Below, one piece after another: positions 28,531 to 36,542 of a DNA stretch of 64,000 nucleotides. This stretch comes from Dyadobacter sp. 3J3 (lineage in GTDB: Bacteria; Bacteroidota; Bacteroidia; Cytophagales; Spirosomataceae). The notes under the pieces are model-generated. The model did not search any database. It was not told the DNA's origin and saw only the letters and a list, made by a program, of their open reading frames with translations. Both the position numbers and the translations under genes were made by a program. The DNA is taken from positions 62,001-126,000 of the forward strand of contig NZ_VTOL01000001.1 of assembly GCF_009801115.1 (NCBI RefSeq). Direction: 5' to 3'. The first letter of the stretch is position 1; every line of letters begins with the position of its first letter.

Positions 28531-29805
28531 ATGATATCACAGATTGCCACACCTCTTGCCGAAAGACTAAGACCACGCATACTGGATGACTATATCGGAC
28601 AAGAAAAATTGCTGGGCAAAAACGGATCTCTGCGAAGAGCGATTTTACAAAATACAATTCCTTCCATGATTTTATGGGGGCCTCCCGGTGTTGGAAAAAC
28701 AACGCTCGCGCTTATGCTGGCTGATGCGACCAAGAGGCAATTTTACAATCTTAGTGCGATCAATTCGGGTGTCAAGGAATTAAGAGAAGTTTTGGCCAGA
28801 CCTTCCGGCCTTTTCCCAGCCATTCTTTTCATTGATGAAATTCACCGTTATAATAAAAATCAGCAGGATGCCTTGCTTGGTGCCGTTGAAAAAGGTCAGG
28901 TAACGCTTATTGGCGCAACAACCGAAAATCCATCTTTTGAAATTAATTCTGCCTTACTATCACGCTGCCAGGTTTATATTCTTGAAGCATTTGGTGAGGA
29001 AGAGCTAAAAGCACTTATTGATCGGGCACTTACAAAAGATGAGTGGCTGAAAAGTAAAAAAATAACATTCACTTCCTATGATGCATTATTCAGGCTATCG
29101 GGCGGCGACGGGCGGAAATTGCTGAACTTACTTGAACTGGTTGTTTTAGCAAAAGGTGATGTCTCAGAAATGGAAATTACCGACGATTGGGTGACAGAAG
29201 TTGCGCAGCAAAATATTGCGCGTTACGACAAATCCGGTGAACAGCATTATGATATTATTTCCGCTTTTATAAAATCTTTGCGAGGAAGTGACCCAAATGG
29301 GGCCGTTTATTGGATGGCACGAATGATCGTGGCCGGAGAAGATCCTTCCTTTATAGCCAGGAGAATGCTGATCATGGCGTCGGAGGATATTGGAAATGCC
29401 AATCCTACGGCTATGATTATGGCCAATGCATGTATGCAGGCGGTGAATGTGATCGGATATCCGGAATGCAGAATTATTTTATCACAAGTGGCGATTTATC
29501 TGGCCACTTCTCCAAAAAGTAACGCGAGTTATCTGGCAATTGCTGACGCGATGGAAGCGGCAAAAAACACGGCACATTTGCCCGTTCCGTTGCATTTACG
29601 AAACGCACCTACTAAGCTAATGAAGCAAATTGGTTACGGAAAAGAATACAAATATTCCCACGACTTCCCGGGAAATTTTGCCAAACAGAATTTTTTACCG
29701 GATGAACTTAAAGGGAAGAAATTTTTCGAGCCTGGTATAAATGCCCGTGAAGAAGAAATTCGCCGGAAATTGCAGCAATGGTGGCCCGACTGGTATAGTT
29801 ATTGA
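28531..29805 (+). CDS. rarA: Replication-associated recombination protein A (MgsA/RarA)
   Basis: The 424-residue AAA+ ATPase acts at stalled replication forks. It has Walker A GPPGVGKTT near residue 50, Walker B LFIDEIHR, sensor GATTENPSFEIN and the C-terminal MgsA domain with GSDPNGAVYWMARM and ASEDIGNA. The N-terminal PLAERLRPRILDDYIGQEKLL is the usual RarA start. Length is normal. It stands alone on this strand. Confidence 0.95.
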   Translation: MISQIATPLAERLRPRILDDYIGQEKLLGKNGSLRRAILQNTIPSMILWGPPGVGKTTLALMLADATKRQFYNLSAINSGVKELREVLARPSGLFPAILFIDEIHRYNKNQQDALLGAVEKGQVTLIGATTENPSFEINSALLSRCQVYILEAFGEEELKALIDRALTKDEWLKSKKITFTSYDALFRLSGGDGRKLLNLLELVVLAKGDVSEMEITDDWVTEVAQQNIARYDKSGEQHYDIISAFIKSLRGSDPNGAVYWMARMIVAGEDPSFIARRMLIMASEDIGNANPTAMIMANACMQAVNVIGYPECRIILSQVAIYLATSPKSNASYLAIADAMEAAKNTAHLPVPLHLRNAPTKLMKQIGYGKEYKYSHDFPGNFAKQNFLPDELKGKKFFEPGINAREEEIRRKLQQWWPDWYSY

Positions 29806-29841
29806 CGGTAATTGTGGATGGTAAGGGTTGATTATCAAGAT

Positions 29842-30336
29842 CTAAGACCTGGAATCACGTTCTTTGGCAAGCTTTTCAGCAAGGCTGGTTAAGTACTGAT
29901 GATTTTCTGTACCCTGCCCTGATGAAGATTTTAAAATCTCGGTAATCTGTTCAATATTCAAATCATCAACCAATTCTACCAAGTTATCGTAAGTCAGAAT
30001 CTTGTGACTCTCCAAATTTTCCTTTCGAGAAATTTTAACCACGGGCTTTACCAGAGGTAATTCATTTTCAACTTTTTTAACTTTTAAGTTTTCAGATGTT
30101 TTTGTTTCCAGTGGCTCATCTGAAAGTTCTGCTTTTGGAAATGCGTCTTCCAGGCTCTTAATATCGGCATCTGTCTGTTTCCAAATATTCTTGAGTGCCT
30201 TGGCTAGCTTTTTCATATTTTCTTTGGTTTCCATTTCCCGGAGCGATTCTTCCAGTTTCTTTTCACCAAAATAACTATTTCTAAGCTCTGTTAGAAATAG
30301 TTCCTGGTATTTTATTTTCTTTAAGTTCTTGTCCAT
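29842..30336 (-). CDS. Divergent DUF892/YciE-like helical protein
   Basis: The start was placed at MDKNLKKIKYQELF (30336) because the upstream in-frame extension is hydrophobic AT-rich noise. The 164 residues begin with a helix (LFLTELRNSYFGEKKLEESLREM) resembling the first helices of DUF892/YciE ferritin-like proteins. A Lys/Glu-rich linker (about residues 75-110) follows, then a second helical part (YDNLVELVDDLNIEQITEIL) resembling the last helices. The central part of the usual four-helix bundle seems replaced by the charged linker, so iron binding is doubtful. YciE-like proteins are linked to stress responses. The assignment is moderate. Confidence 0.6.
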   Translation of the reverse strand: MDKNLKKIKYQELFLTELRNSYFGEKKLEESLREMETKENMKKLAKALKNIWKQTDADIKSLEDAFPKAELSDEPLETKTSENLKVKKVENELPLVKPVVKISRKENLESHKILTYDNLVELVDDLNIEQITEILKSSSGQGTENHQYLTSLAEKLAKERDSRS

Positions 30337-30709
30337 AAAGTGTATGACATAATTTGCAATCCAATAAATTCTACAATTGTACAAAAAATTACTATTCAAT
30401 AACAGAACTAGGACGTTAATATTGTTCACTATTATTGACGAAGAATAGTGCAAAAAGTCATCATTTATCAATATTTTTTTACAAAATAAATTTTATCGCA
30501 CTCGGGAAATATATCCACAGGTTCCAAAATCCAGCTCTGATGCCAACCAGCGTCTTGTCAGAAATGGGATTTAATAAAAATACCAGTAAAAAACACGTTA
30601 CATTTAATATATTAATGTGTACGGCTCCTGCTTTTATTGTCGGGAACAATATTGGTATAACATTTAATGATTACGCGTTTTACAATCTTATTTTTAAAAG
30701 TTGATATCT
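30337..30709. other. Intergenic region between divergent small genes
   Basis: The 373-bp AT-rich gap holds no convincing gene. A 7-bp inverted repeat, CACTATT (30427-30433) and AATAGTG (30444-30450), lies about 90-115 bp upstream of the DUF892-like gene and could be an operator. Open frames here are short and lack conserved features. Confidence 0.4.
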
Positions 30710-30979
30710 ATGCCTAACTTTTTTCATCTCGAAGGTCAGAATTTCGCCTTCAATATTGACCGTGTTGATTATTTTATTAGATCTCAGGAAGAACCAACAG
30801 AAGAAGGATTGGTTAAGTATGTGATCACGTTTTATTCAAATGAAATTAAAGTCGGAATTTGGGAATACGGTTCGGCAGAAGCCAGGGATAACCAGTTTAT
30901 GAATCTTGTCACCAAGAAATTCCAATCGTCAGCTACAAAAGATCTTAATATTTTTAAAGGGCAGGTTCCTGCTTTATGA
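30710..30979 (+). CDS. Small hypothetical protein
   Basis: I do not recognise this 89-residue protein. The ATG at 30710 (MPNFFHLEGQNFAFNIDRVD) is preferred over a TTG three codons upstream. It looks like a compact cytoplasmic alpha/beta protein: VDYFIRSQ, VKYVITFYSNEIKVGIWEYG suggests an antiparallel sheet, followed by a helix (EARDNQFMNLVTKKF). It has no signal peptide. A strong palindromic terminator begins 12 bp after its stop codon. Confidence 0.6.
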   Translation: MPNFFHLEGQNFAFNIDRVDYFIRSQEEPTEEGLVKYVITFYSNEIKVGIWEYGSAEARDNQFMNLVTKKFQSSATKDLNIFKGQVPAL

Positions 30980-30990
30980 TTAGTGTCTTT

Positions 30991-31037
30991 TCATAAAAAA
31001 TGGAGTGAAGCAAATTGCTTCACTCCATTTTTTATGA
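30991..31037. terminator. 47-nt palindromic bidirectional terminator
   Basis: The left arm (30991-31013) and right arm (31015-31037) are perfectly complementary over 23 bp around a single central base. The stem has a GC-containing core (GGAGTGAAGC) flanked by A and T runs, so it gives a T-tract on both strands. It serves the convergent genes 30710-30979 and 31032-31322, and the latter's stop codon lies within it. Confidence 0.85.
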
Positions 31038-31322
31038 AATGCCCATTAACGGCTCTTCTGAATCTTGTCCTGGTAATGGTTCAGGGCTGATTTCCGGTGC
31101 ATCCGGCATATATGGTGGCAATTCCGGTTCAGGCACCACTGGTGGTGTTTCAGGTTCGTTTTCCCATGGTGGCGTTTCCGAAGGTCCTTCCGGCTCAGGA
31201 TATTCCGGCCGTGGTTCCAATGGCGGTGCTTCCTGCGGACTCAACGGATCAGGATATTGATGTCCCTGGCTTACAACAGATTCTTCCGCGGATTCATCAG
31301 TCGGATCATATGTCTTTTTCAT
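31032..31322 (-). CDS. Proline/glutamate-rich small hypothetical protein
   Basis: The 96-residue protein is low-complexity, dominated by Pro, Glu and Ser with repeated PEP, PPE and EPE motifs between residues 24 and 90. The start MKKTYDPTDESAEES has no signal peptide. It is probably intrinsically disordered. The frame is preferred over a Gly/Ser-rich frame on the plus strand because the latter begins inside the terminator stem, whereas this one has an ATG start and ends in the terminator. Function is unknown. Confidence 0.55.
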   Translation of the reverse strand: MKKTYDPTDESAEESVVSQGHQYPDPLSPQEAPPLEPRPEYPEPEGPSETPPWENEPETPPVVPEPELPPYMPDAPEISPEPLPGQDSEEPLMGIS

Positions 31323-31469
31323 GGTATTTCAATTTAAAAATGCACTGAAGTATTTCAATGTATTCCATAAAATAACCATGCCCTTTCAACATTTTTTATT
31401 CGTTGACTAAGTTATTTTACATGCATTCTAAAAAGATTGTAAAGATTAAATACAGATAATATCTAAAAT

Positions 31470-32252
31470 TCATCTTTTCGCAGCCCAGAAAATTGCATTT
31501 TTAAAAAGTCTGGTATATGCCTCATTCTCAAACAAGTCAGGTGAATGCCCCATAAAAATATACACATTTTTCGCCGCGATTTTCGGATTTGTCCATATCA
31601 CCGGATGATCTCCCATTTTAACCTTTGTGGAATCAGGTATATAAGTGGATTCGTCCACGCGCGCAATCACATGAACATTCGGACGCGGACTCTTATCGTA
31701 GGTATACCATTCTTCCGTTTTGATAAAAAAAGAATCCGGAACACCTTTCATGACTGGATGTTTTTTGTCTTCAATTTTCACTTTACCGGAAGCAAAAGTG
31801 GAAATGTAGCTCTGGAATCTGATACTACCCATAAAATCATAAAACCAGTTCCACATCGGATAACCGTCAAATTCGCCCAGCAAAGTCGCATGATGGAAAC
31901 CAATCCAGCCACCTTTTCCCTCTTTTATATACTTTTCAAAAGCAGCGGCAGCGGTTGGCGTCCAGGCGTAAGGAGGAAAATCCAACTGGATAAAAAGCTG
32001 GTAATCATTTAGAAATTCATCATTGATTTTTTCTGTATTTTGAATATAATCAACGGTAAAATTATTTTCAGCCGCCAATTTATCCAACCACACTTTTGCA
32101 GCTTTTGAATAGGCAATATGATGACCGCCATTTTCAGCAATTGCAAGCACTTTAAAAGTGCCGGATTTTGATTGGGAAAAAGAATTCAGATTAAAAACAG
32201 CAGTCAGAATGAAAACGAGAGAAATCAGCCAGATTTTAAAAGATATTTTCAT
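31470..32252 (-). CDS. Secreted ThuA-domain protein
   Basis: The 260-residue protein has a signal peptide (LISLVFILTAVFNLNSFSQ) and a ThuA (trehalose-utilisation/class I amidotransferase-like) domain. Family features are FKVLAIAENGGHHIAYSKAAK, KGGWIGFHHATLLGEFDGYPMW and the C-terminal PVIWTNPKIAAKNVYIFMGHSPDLFEN. ThuA proteins in Bacteroidota accompany carbohydrate degradation, but the enzymatic role is mostly undefined. It is 15 bp downstream of a GH18 gene, so the pair probably works on one polymer. Confidence 0.85.
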   Translation of the reverse strand: MKISFKIWLISLVFILTAVFNLNSFSQSKSGTFKVLAIAENGGHHIAYSKAAKVWLDKLAAENNFTVDYIQNTEKINDEFLNDYQLFIQLDFPPYAWTPTAAAAFEKYIKEGKGGWIGFHHATLLGEFDGYPMWNWFYDFMGSIRFQSYISTFASGKVKIEDKKHPVMKGVPDSFFIKTEEWYTYDKSPRPNVHVIARVDESTYIPDSTKVKMGDHPVIWTNPKIAAKNVYIFMGHSPDLFENEAYTRLFKNAIFWAAKR

Positions 32253-32267
32253 AGTAAAATCAATAGC

Positions 32268-33431
32268 TTATTTCAGGGATTTATTGATTTCATTCAGCAA
32301 ATAACCTTTTGGATCTGAGTTATATTCCCAAAACATAACACCCGCCAATTTATTATCAAGCACGTATTTACATTTCTCTGCCACCGATTTTTCATCATCA
32401 TAACCAATAAAAACTTTCGTTTTTTCATTGTATAAATAAGGCGCATGTGCAACGTTATCGCGATATTCCTTATAGCCTTTTTTATTAACCAGACTGTCCT
32501 TGATGTAAGTATAACCATCAATGTATTCCTTGGCAACAGACGTTTCACCAAGTACAGTTTTGGAATCCTTACCCAAGGTAAATGCGCGGCCATAAAATGG
32601 AAGTCCAACAACGATTTTACTTGCCGGAACACCTGCTTTCAGATAAGCTTTCACGCCACTATCGGTAGAACGGTTTGATTTAAAACGATCCGTTGGATAT
32701 AAACCGGCGTGATGCACAACCGTATCGCCCGAAAAAAGATCATAAGTCATCAGGTTCACAAAATCCAGATATTCCTGTGCCTTACCCATTTCAGAATGAG
32801 GAATAAATTCTTCCCAACCGGCAACGGCAGTCGTCAAAAGTTTTTCCTGTCCGTCTTCCTTTTCAAAAATATCCAGCTCTTTTCTGATGGCTTCAAACAT
32901 CAAAGTAAAATTCTGCTTGTCTTCCGGACGATACACATTTCCCGAATCGCCAGGCATTGCCGGATATTCCCAATCAATATCAACGCCATCCAATTTATAT
33001 TTCCTGATAATATTAACCGAACTTTTAGCGAATTTACCTCTTGAACTCTCCGTCAGAACCGCATCTGAAAAACGTCCGCTCCATGCCCAGCCGCCGATGG
33101 AAATCAATATTTTCAAATCCGGATTTACCTTTTTCAACAAATTTAGCTTCCTGAAATTGGTCGAATCCGTTTTTTCATTCGTAAGAAACGCCAGGCCATT
33201 TTCGATATTTACAAAAGCGTAATTAATATGCGTCAGTTTCTTGACATCAATTTTATCGGTATCAACAAGCCCGTGAAAACCACCAACGTACCCGATGACG
33301 ACCGGCCGGGATTCTTTTACTTCCTCTTTCTTTTTAGAGTCGCAGGAAGTTATTTCAAAGCTTAAAAAAGCAACTGCAAAGAGAAAAAGTAAAGCTTTGG
33401 GAATCCTGGTTTTTTTAGAAAAAAAATTCAT
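32268..33431 (-). CDS. GH18 glycoside hydrolase (chitinase-like lipoprotein)
   Basis: The 387-residue protein is a lipoprotein, with Cys30 after FEITS. The GH18 barrel follows: ILISIGGWAWSGRF, then the catalytic DGVDIDWEYP (residues 148-157) with Glu155 as the proton donor, LMTYDLFSGD and the C-terminal GVMFWEYNSDP. Chitin or other N-acetylglucosamine-containing polymers are the usual substrates. It has no carbohydrate-binding module and is likely anchored in the outer membrane. The ThuA gene follows closely. Confidence 0.92.
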   Translation of the reverse strand: MNFFSKKTRIPKALLFLFAVAFLSFEITSCDSKKKEEVKESRPVVIGYVGGFHGLVDTDKIDVKKLTHINYAFVNIENGLAFLTNEKTDSTNFRKLNLLKKVNPDLKILISIGGWAWSGRFSDAVLTESSRGKFAKSSVNIIRKYKLDGVDIDWEYPAMPGDSGNVYRPEDKQNFTLMFEAIRKELDIFEKEDGQEKLLTTAVAGWEEFIPHSEMGKAQEYLDFVNLMTYDLFSGDTVVHHAGLYPTDRFKSNRSTDSGVKAYLKAGVPASKIVVGLPFYGRAFTLGKDSKTVLGETSVAKEYIDGYTYIKDSLVNKKGYKEYRDNVAHAPYLYNEKTKVFIGYDDEKSVAEKCKYVLDNKLAGVMFWEYNSDPKGYLLNEINKSLK

Positions 33432-33481
33432 TTGTAACGGGTTTAGAATATGTTATTAAAAAAGAAGAACTCAAATTAAAG

Positions 33482-33512
33482 AAAAACAACGACAATACTT
33501 GCCGTTGTTTTC
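33482..33512 (-). terminator. Terminator after the DUF1684 gene
   Basis: On the minus strand AAAACAACG and CGTTGTTTT pair around an 11-nt loop, running into TTTTTC. It separates the DUF1684 gene from the GH18 gene. Confidence 0.65.
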
Positions 33513-33548
33513 TTCCTAAATCAGTATTTGTATCGGATCATCCCAAAC

Positions 33549-34442
33549 TCAATGATGGCCATAATTCTTTTCGCCGGCGGTAACTTCTAACGCGAGCTGG
33601 TTTTGTTTCGGGGGCAGCGGGCAAGTAGCGTATGGTGTGAACGCACAAGGCGGATTGTAAGCTTTGTTGAAATCCAGTACAACATGGCCATCCGCATCGG
33701 GCAGGCTGGTATAAACAAATCTTCCGCCGCCATATGTTTCTTTCTTATTGGTTTTATCACCAAAAAGGATAAAAAAAGTTTCACCTTCACTTAGCGCATC
33801 CAATCGATATTCTTTGCCTTTCACATAAAAAACCAATACACCCGGAGATTCCTGCTCGCTAAGCCTTCCAGTCACATCCAGTATCGAAATTTTTCTACCA
33901 ACTGTCGGTTCAAATTTTGCCTTTACTTTCCAATATTCTGTAATCGGAAAACTTTCGATTCCTTTAAAATCTTTGAGATACGGACTATCCAGATCTTTTA
34001 AACGTACCGCATATTTTTCACCGCGCTGGATTACAAACCATCTTAGCGTTTTATGTTTAAGCACAATTTCTTGATCTGAGGGGAAAATTTTCAGCTTGGT
34101 GACCAGCTCATTATTCGCATAGATTTCTGCTTCCGGTTTTGCGATCAAAGTTACCTGGCCGTTTTCCAGAATAAATTCCCCCAGGCTTGCCGGACTTCTG
34201 TCGGATGGAAAAATAAATTTATTGGAAGCGTCACCACCAAAAGAATTTTTACCATCTTCCAGCCAGAACAGGCCTGCGAGATTGAGATAACCCTGCTCTG
34301 ATTTAAGCTCGGCAATTCTACCCTTTCTCCATTCCTTTATCTCATTTTCATAAACAGAATCACTTGTGAAACTGGATAATCCCAAACCAATAAAAAGCGC
34401 CGAAACAACTTTTAGCAACCGAAATCTTATTTTATATTTCAT
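33549..34442 (-). CDS. Secreted DUF1684 protein
   Basis: The 297-residue protein has a signal peptide and matches DUF1684: an N-terminal IKEWRKGRIAELKSEQGYLNLAGLFWL segment, a middle beta region, and the conserved C-terminal DFNKAYNPPCAFTPYATCPLP-type block (at about residues 255-276), which places two cysteines and a Pro-rich turn near the end. Proteins of this family are widespread in Bacteroidota and of unknown function. It is ended by its own terminator. Confidence 0.85.
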   Translation of the reverse strand: MKYKIRFRLLKVVSALFIGLGLSSFTSDSVYENEIKEWRKGRIAELKSEQGYLNLAGLFWLEDGKNSFGGDASNKFIFPSDRSPASLGEFILENGQVTLIAKPEAEIYANNELVTKLKIFPSDQEIVLKHKTLRWFVIQRGEKYAVRLKDLDSPYLKDFKGIESFPITEYWKVKAKFEPTVGRKISILDVTGRLSEQESPGVLVFYVKGKEYRLDALSEGETFFILFGDKTNKKETYGGGRFVYTSLPDADGHVVLDFNKAYNPPCAFTPYATCPLPPKQNQLALEVTAGEKNYGHH

Positions 34443-34552
34443 TTGATCAGGTTTTATATTTCAAATATAAGAACATAAAAACCAATTATTTCCGGCGACT
34501 GGCGAATAAATTCTGCCAAATAGGCCTACCGATTTGGGTGCAGTTTTTATCT

Positions 34553-35323
34553 TTACTGAATTACAAAATTAATTCTATCCACTCCTGTGTTTTTCGTAAT
34601 CTTATCATAACCGTACACCTGGATTTCGTACATCCCGAGCGCGTTAACATCAAGTATACCTTCAAAAATATTGTCAACCGAAGTGATTCCCAACGTTACA
34701 TCCTTGTATTTGATCCCATCCTTTTTCACAAGAGCCTTCACCTCAATTTGTTCAGAATCCCAAACACCACCTTTGGTAACTGCACACCCGCAAAGCATAG
34801 TCAGGTTAATTTTAATTTTCACTTTTTTCTCCCCCATTTTTTCCAGAATTAAAATTCTGTGTGTCTGCGGTTCAAGGATGTCGAGAATAAAACCCGGCAT
34901 ATCCAGCACAATTCCTTCTTCATCGATATCCTTACCAGGAATTAGCCAGAGTTGTGTGCTGGCTTTTATTGCAGAACTTTTTCTATTAACTGGTGCAATC
35001 ACCTCAACCGTTACAAAGGTTGGTTCCAGAATATTTATAGAAGCTTCAAATTTTGCAGTTTTATCATCCGTCAAACGATCATTTCTTTTGTGAGGCATTT
35101 TCAAAATCAAATCCGTATTTCCCGAGGTGCCGGTTGTGAGGCCCTTCGCGAGAATTTCGCCGGTCATTTCATTTTTTACAATAACGTGTGCACCACCAAT
35201 TCCGGTACCAATAAACTTGGCATCTTTCGCTTTGGCACGTATTACCAATTTTGTAGGTTGAGCAATTCCGTAAAAAGATAAAAAAGACAGACTGATAAAA
35301 AGAAGAATTCGACTGGATTTCAT
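34553..35323 (-). CDS. Hypothetical secreted beta-rich protein
   Basis: The start at 35323 (MKSSRILLFISLSFLSFYGIAQ) gives a good signal peptide; an upstream ATG adds 19 residues that spoil it. The 256-residue mature-plus-signal protein appears to hold two beta-sandwich (Ig/carboxypeptidase-regulatory-like) domains: TKLVIRAKAKDAKFIGTGIG to VEVIAPVNRKSS, and KVKIKINLTMLCGCAVTKGG to MYEIQVYGYDK. A CGC motif in the second is noticeable. I recognise no specific function. The next gene downstream is the DUF1684 protein. Confidence 0.65.
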   Translation of the reverse strand: MKSSRILLFISLSFLSFYGIAQPTKLVIRAKAKDAKFIGTGIGGAHVIVKNEMTGEILAKGLTTGTSGNTDLILKMPHKRNDRLTDDKTAKFEASINILEPTFVTVEVIAPVNRKSSAIKASTQLWLIPGKDIDEEGIVLDMPGFILDILEPQTHRILILEKMGEKKVKIKINLTMLCGCAVTKGGVWDSEQIEVKALVKKDGIKYKDVTLGITSVDNIFEGILDVNALGMYEIQVYGYDKITKNTGVDRINFVIQ

Positions 35324-35505
35324 TGTACAGTAAGGTAGATAAAAGATGTATTTCGAGGTGGCGTCCTGATAAAAATACACATTTCATTTTTGTTTACTCA
35401 TCGCAGTCATTCTTTCTGATTTATATCATATTCTTTCCTTATTTACTCAAATACGGACTAGAAATTATTCGGTATTACATCGACTTTTAATCACAGAAAT
35501 TTCAA

Positions 35506-36327
35506 TTATTTATTCCCAATAGAAATCCCGAAAGTGATTCGGGAATCATCACGCTTCCGCGTCGCTTCCACAACACTTTCATAAGAATTTTCGAAACTGG
35601 TTCTTAAAACCACCCATTTGTTAACTGGAAATTCGAGCGAAATCACTGTATTCCATCGCAAATTGGAAAAATCTGTAATCGCAGGCTGCAAATACGTTAA
35701 GTGATTAATTCGGAAACGATCCTTTGCAAATGAATGTCTTCCCTTAACACGGAACGAATTTCTTTGAATTCCAATCGTCGGTAATTCACGAAAATTGGTT
35801 GATTCATGCACAATTGCGTTGGTCAGCACCAGTCTGTTTTTACTTGAATTAAGTACGCGATATCCAATTCCGCCACCGGCCAATACCCGCAGTGTAATAC
35901 CACGTAAGTTGCTCGTTTCCAGATTTCCCAAAGCAAACACATAGGTTTTTCTTTTCTTAAAAACATCTACGAACAAATCCAAATAAGAATCTCTTTCAGC
36001 CAGAATACCGTTTTGTTTACCATATGTAAAACGCGGATTTGACGCTATGGAAATGACAGGACCGGTGGCAACGATCTCTGCACGTAAAACCATCAACGTC
36101 CGGTTTACATTACCACGCGTAAAATTTCCGTCGCCGATGAACCGATAAGTTAGCGTATCCAGTTTTAAGTAATCCGGCTTTTTTAATGAATCAGGTACTA
36201 TTATTTTTACAGAATCTGCAATTGACGCACTGTCCCGCGCTGTCTGCTGAGCAAATGAAAACGAATTTACAAGTAGTAAAGCATAAAAAAGCAAACCTGA
36301 AAACTGATAGAAAATTATTTTTTTCAT
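35506..36327 (-). CDS. Hypothetical outer-membrane DUF481-like protein
   Basis: The start at 36327 (MKKIIFYQFSGLLFYALLLVNSFSFAQQ) yields a proper signal peptide. The 273-residue protein then looks like a transmembrane beta barrel of the DUF481 (YdiY-like) kind, with alternating strands such as LTYRFIGDGNFTRGNVNRTL, FVDVFKKRKTYVFALGNLE and RITFGISIGNK at the end. No function is established for this family. It is preceded by a 215-bp gap, shared with the divergent helicase gene, in which I see no clear promoter. Confidence 0.7.
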   Translation of the reverse strand: MKKIIFYQFSGLLFYALLLVNSFSFAQQTARDSASIADSVKIIVPDSLKKPDYLKLDTLTYRFIGDGNFTRGNVNRTLMVLRAEIVATGPVISIASNPRFTYGKQNGILAERDSYLDLFVDVFKKRKTYVFALGNLETSNLRGITLRVLAGGGIGYRVLNSSKNRLVLTNAIVHESTNFRELPTIGIQRNSFRVKGRHSFAKDRFRINHLTYLQPAITDFSNLRWNTVISLEFPVNKWVVLRTSFENSYESVVEATRKRDDSRITFGISIGNK

Positions 36328-36542
36328 AAAATCATTTTTACTAAACGTAATCGCCCAAAGTGCCAAAAAATTATTCCCTCACAGCTCCGGACATTAATAA
36401 CCTGGCAGATTTGGTTTTCCGGAATTGAAAATATCTCTTCAAACGGAACTAGAAATATGAGCATATTTCTCTAAAATAAGGTTATTTTCACCATCAGAAA
36501 TTAAACTCCCAGGTTTAATTAATCCCAAGAATTGAGAATAGA

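Noticed and set aside
30511-30519. DnaA-box-like ATATCCACA
   Set aside because: It is a single imperfect match (one mismatch) without clustered boxes, an AT-rich unwinding region or dnaA/dnaN neighbours.
31015-31260. Gly/Ser-rich plus-strand frame opposite the Pro-rich gene
   Set aside because: It starts with TTG inside the terminator stem and reflects codon complementarity of the Pro/Glu-rich frame on the minus strand.
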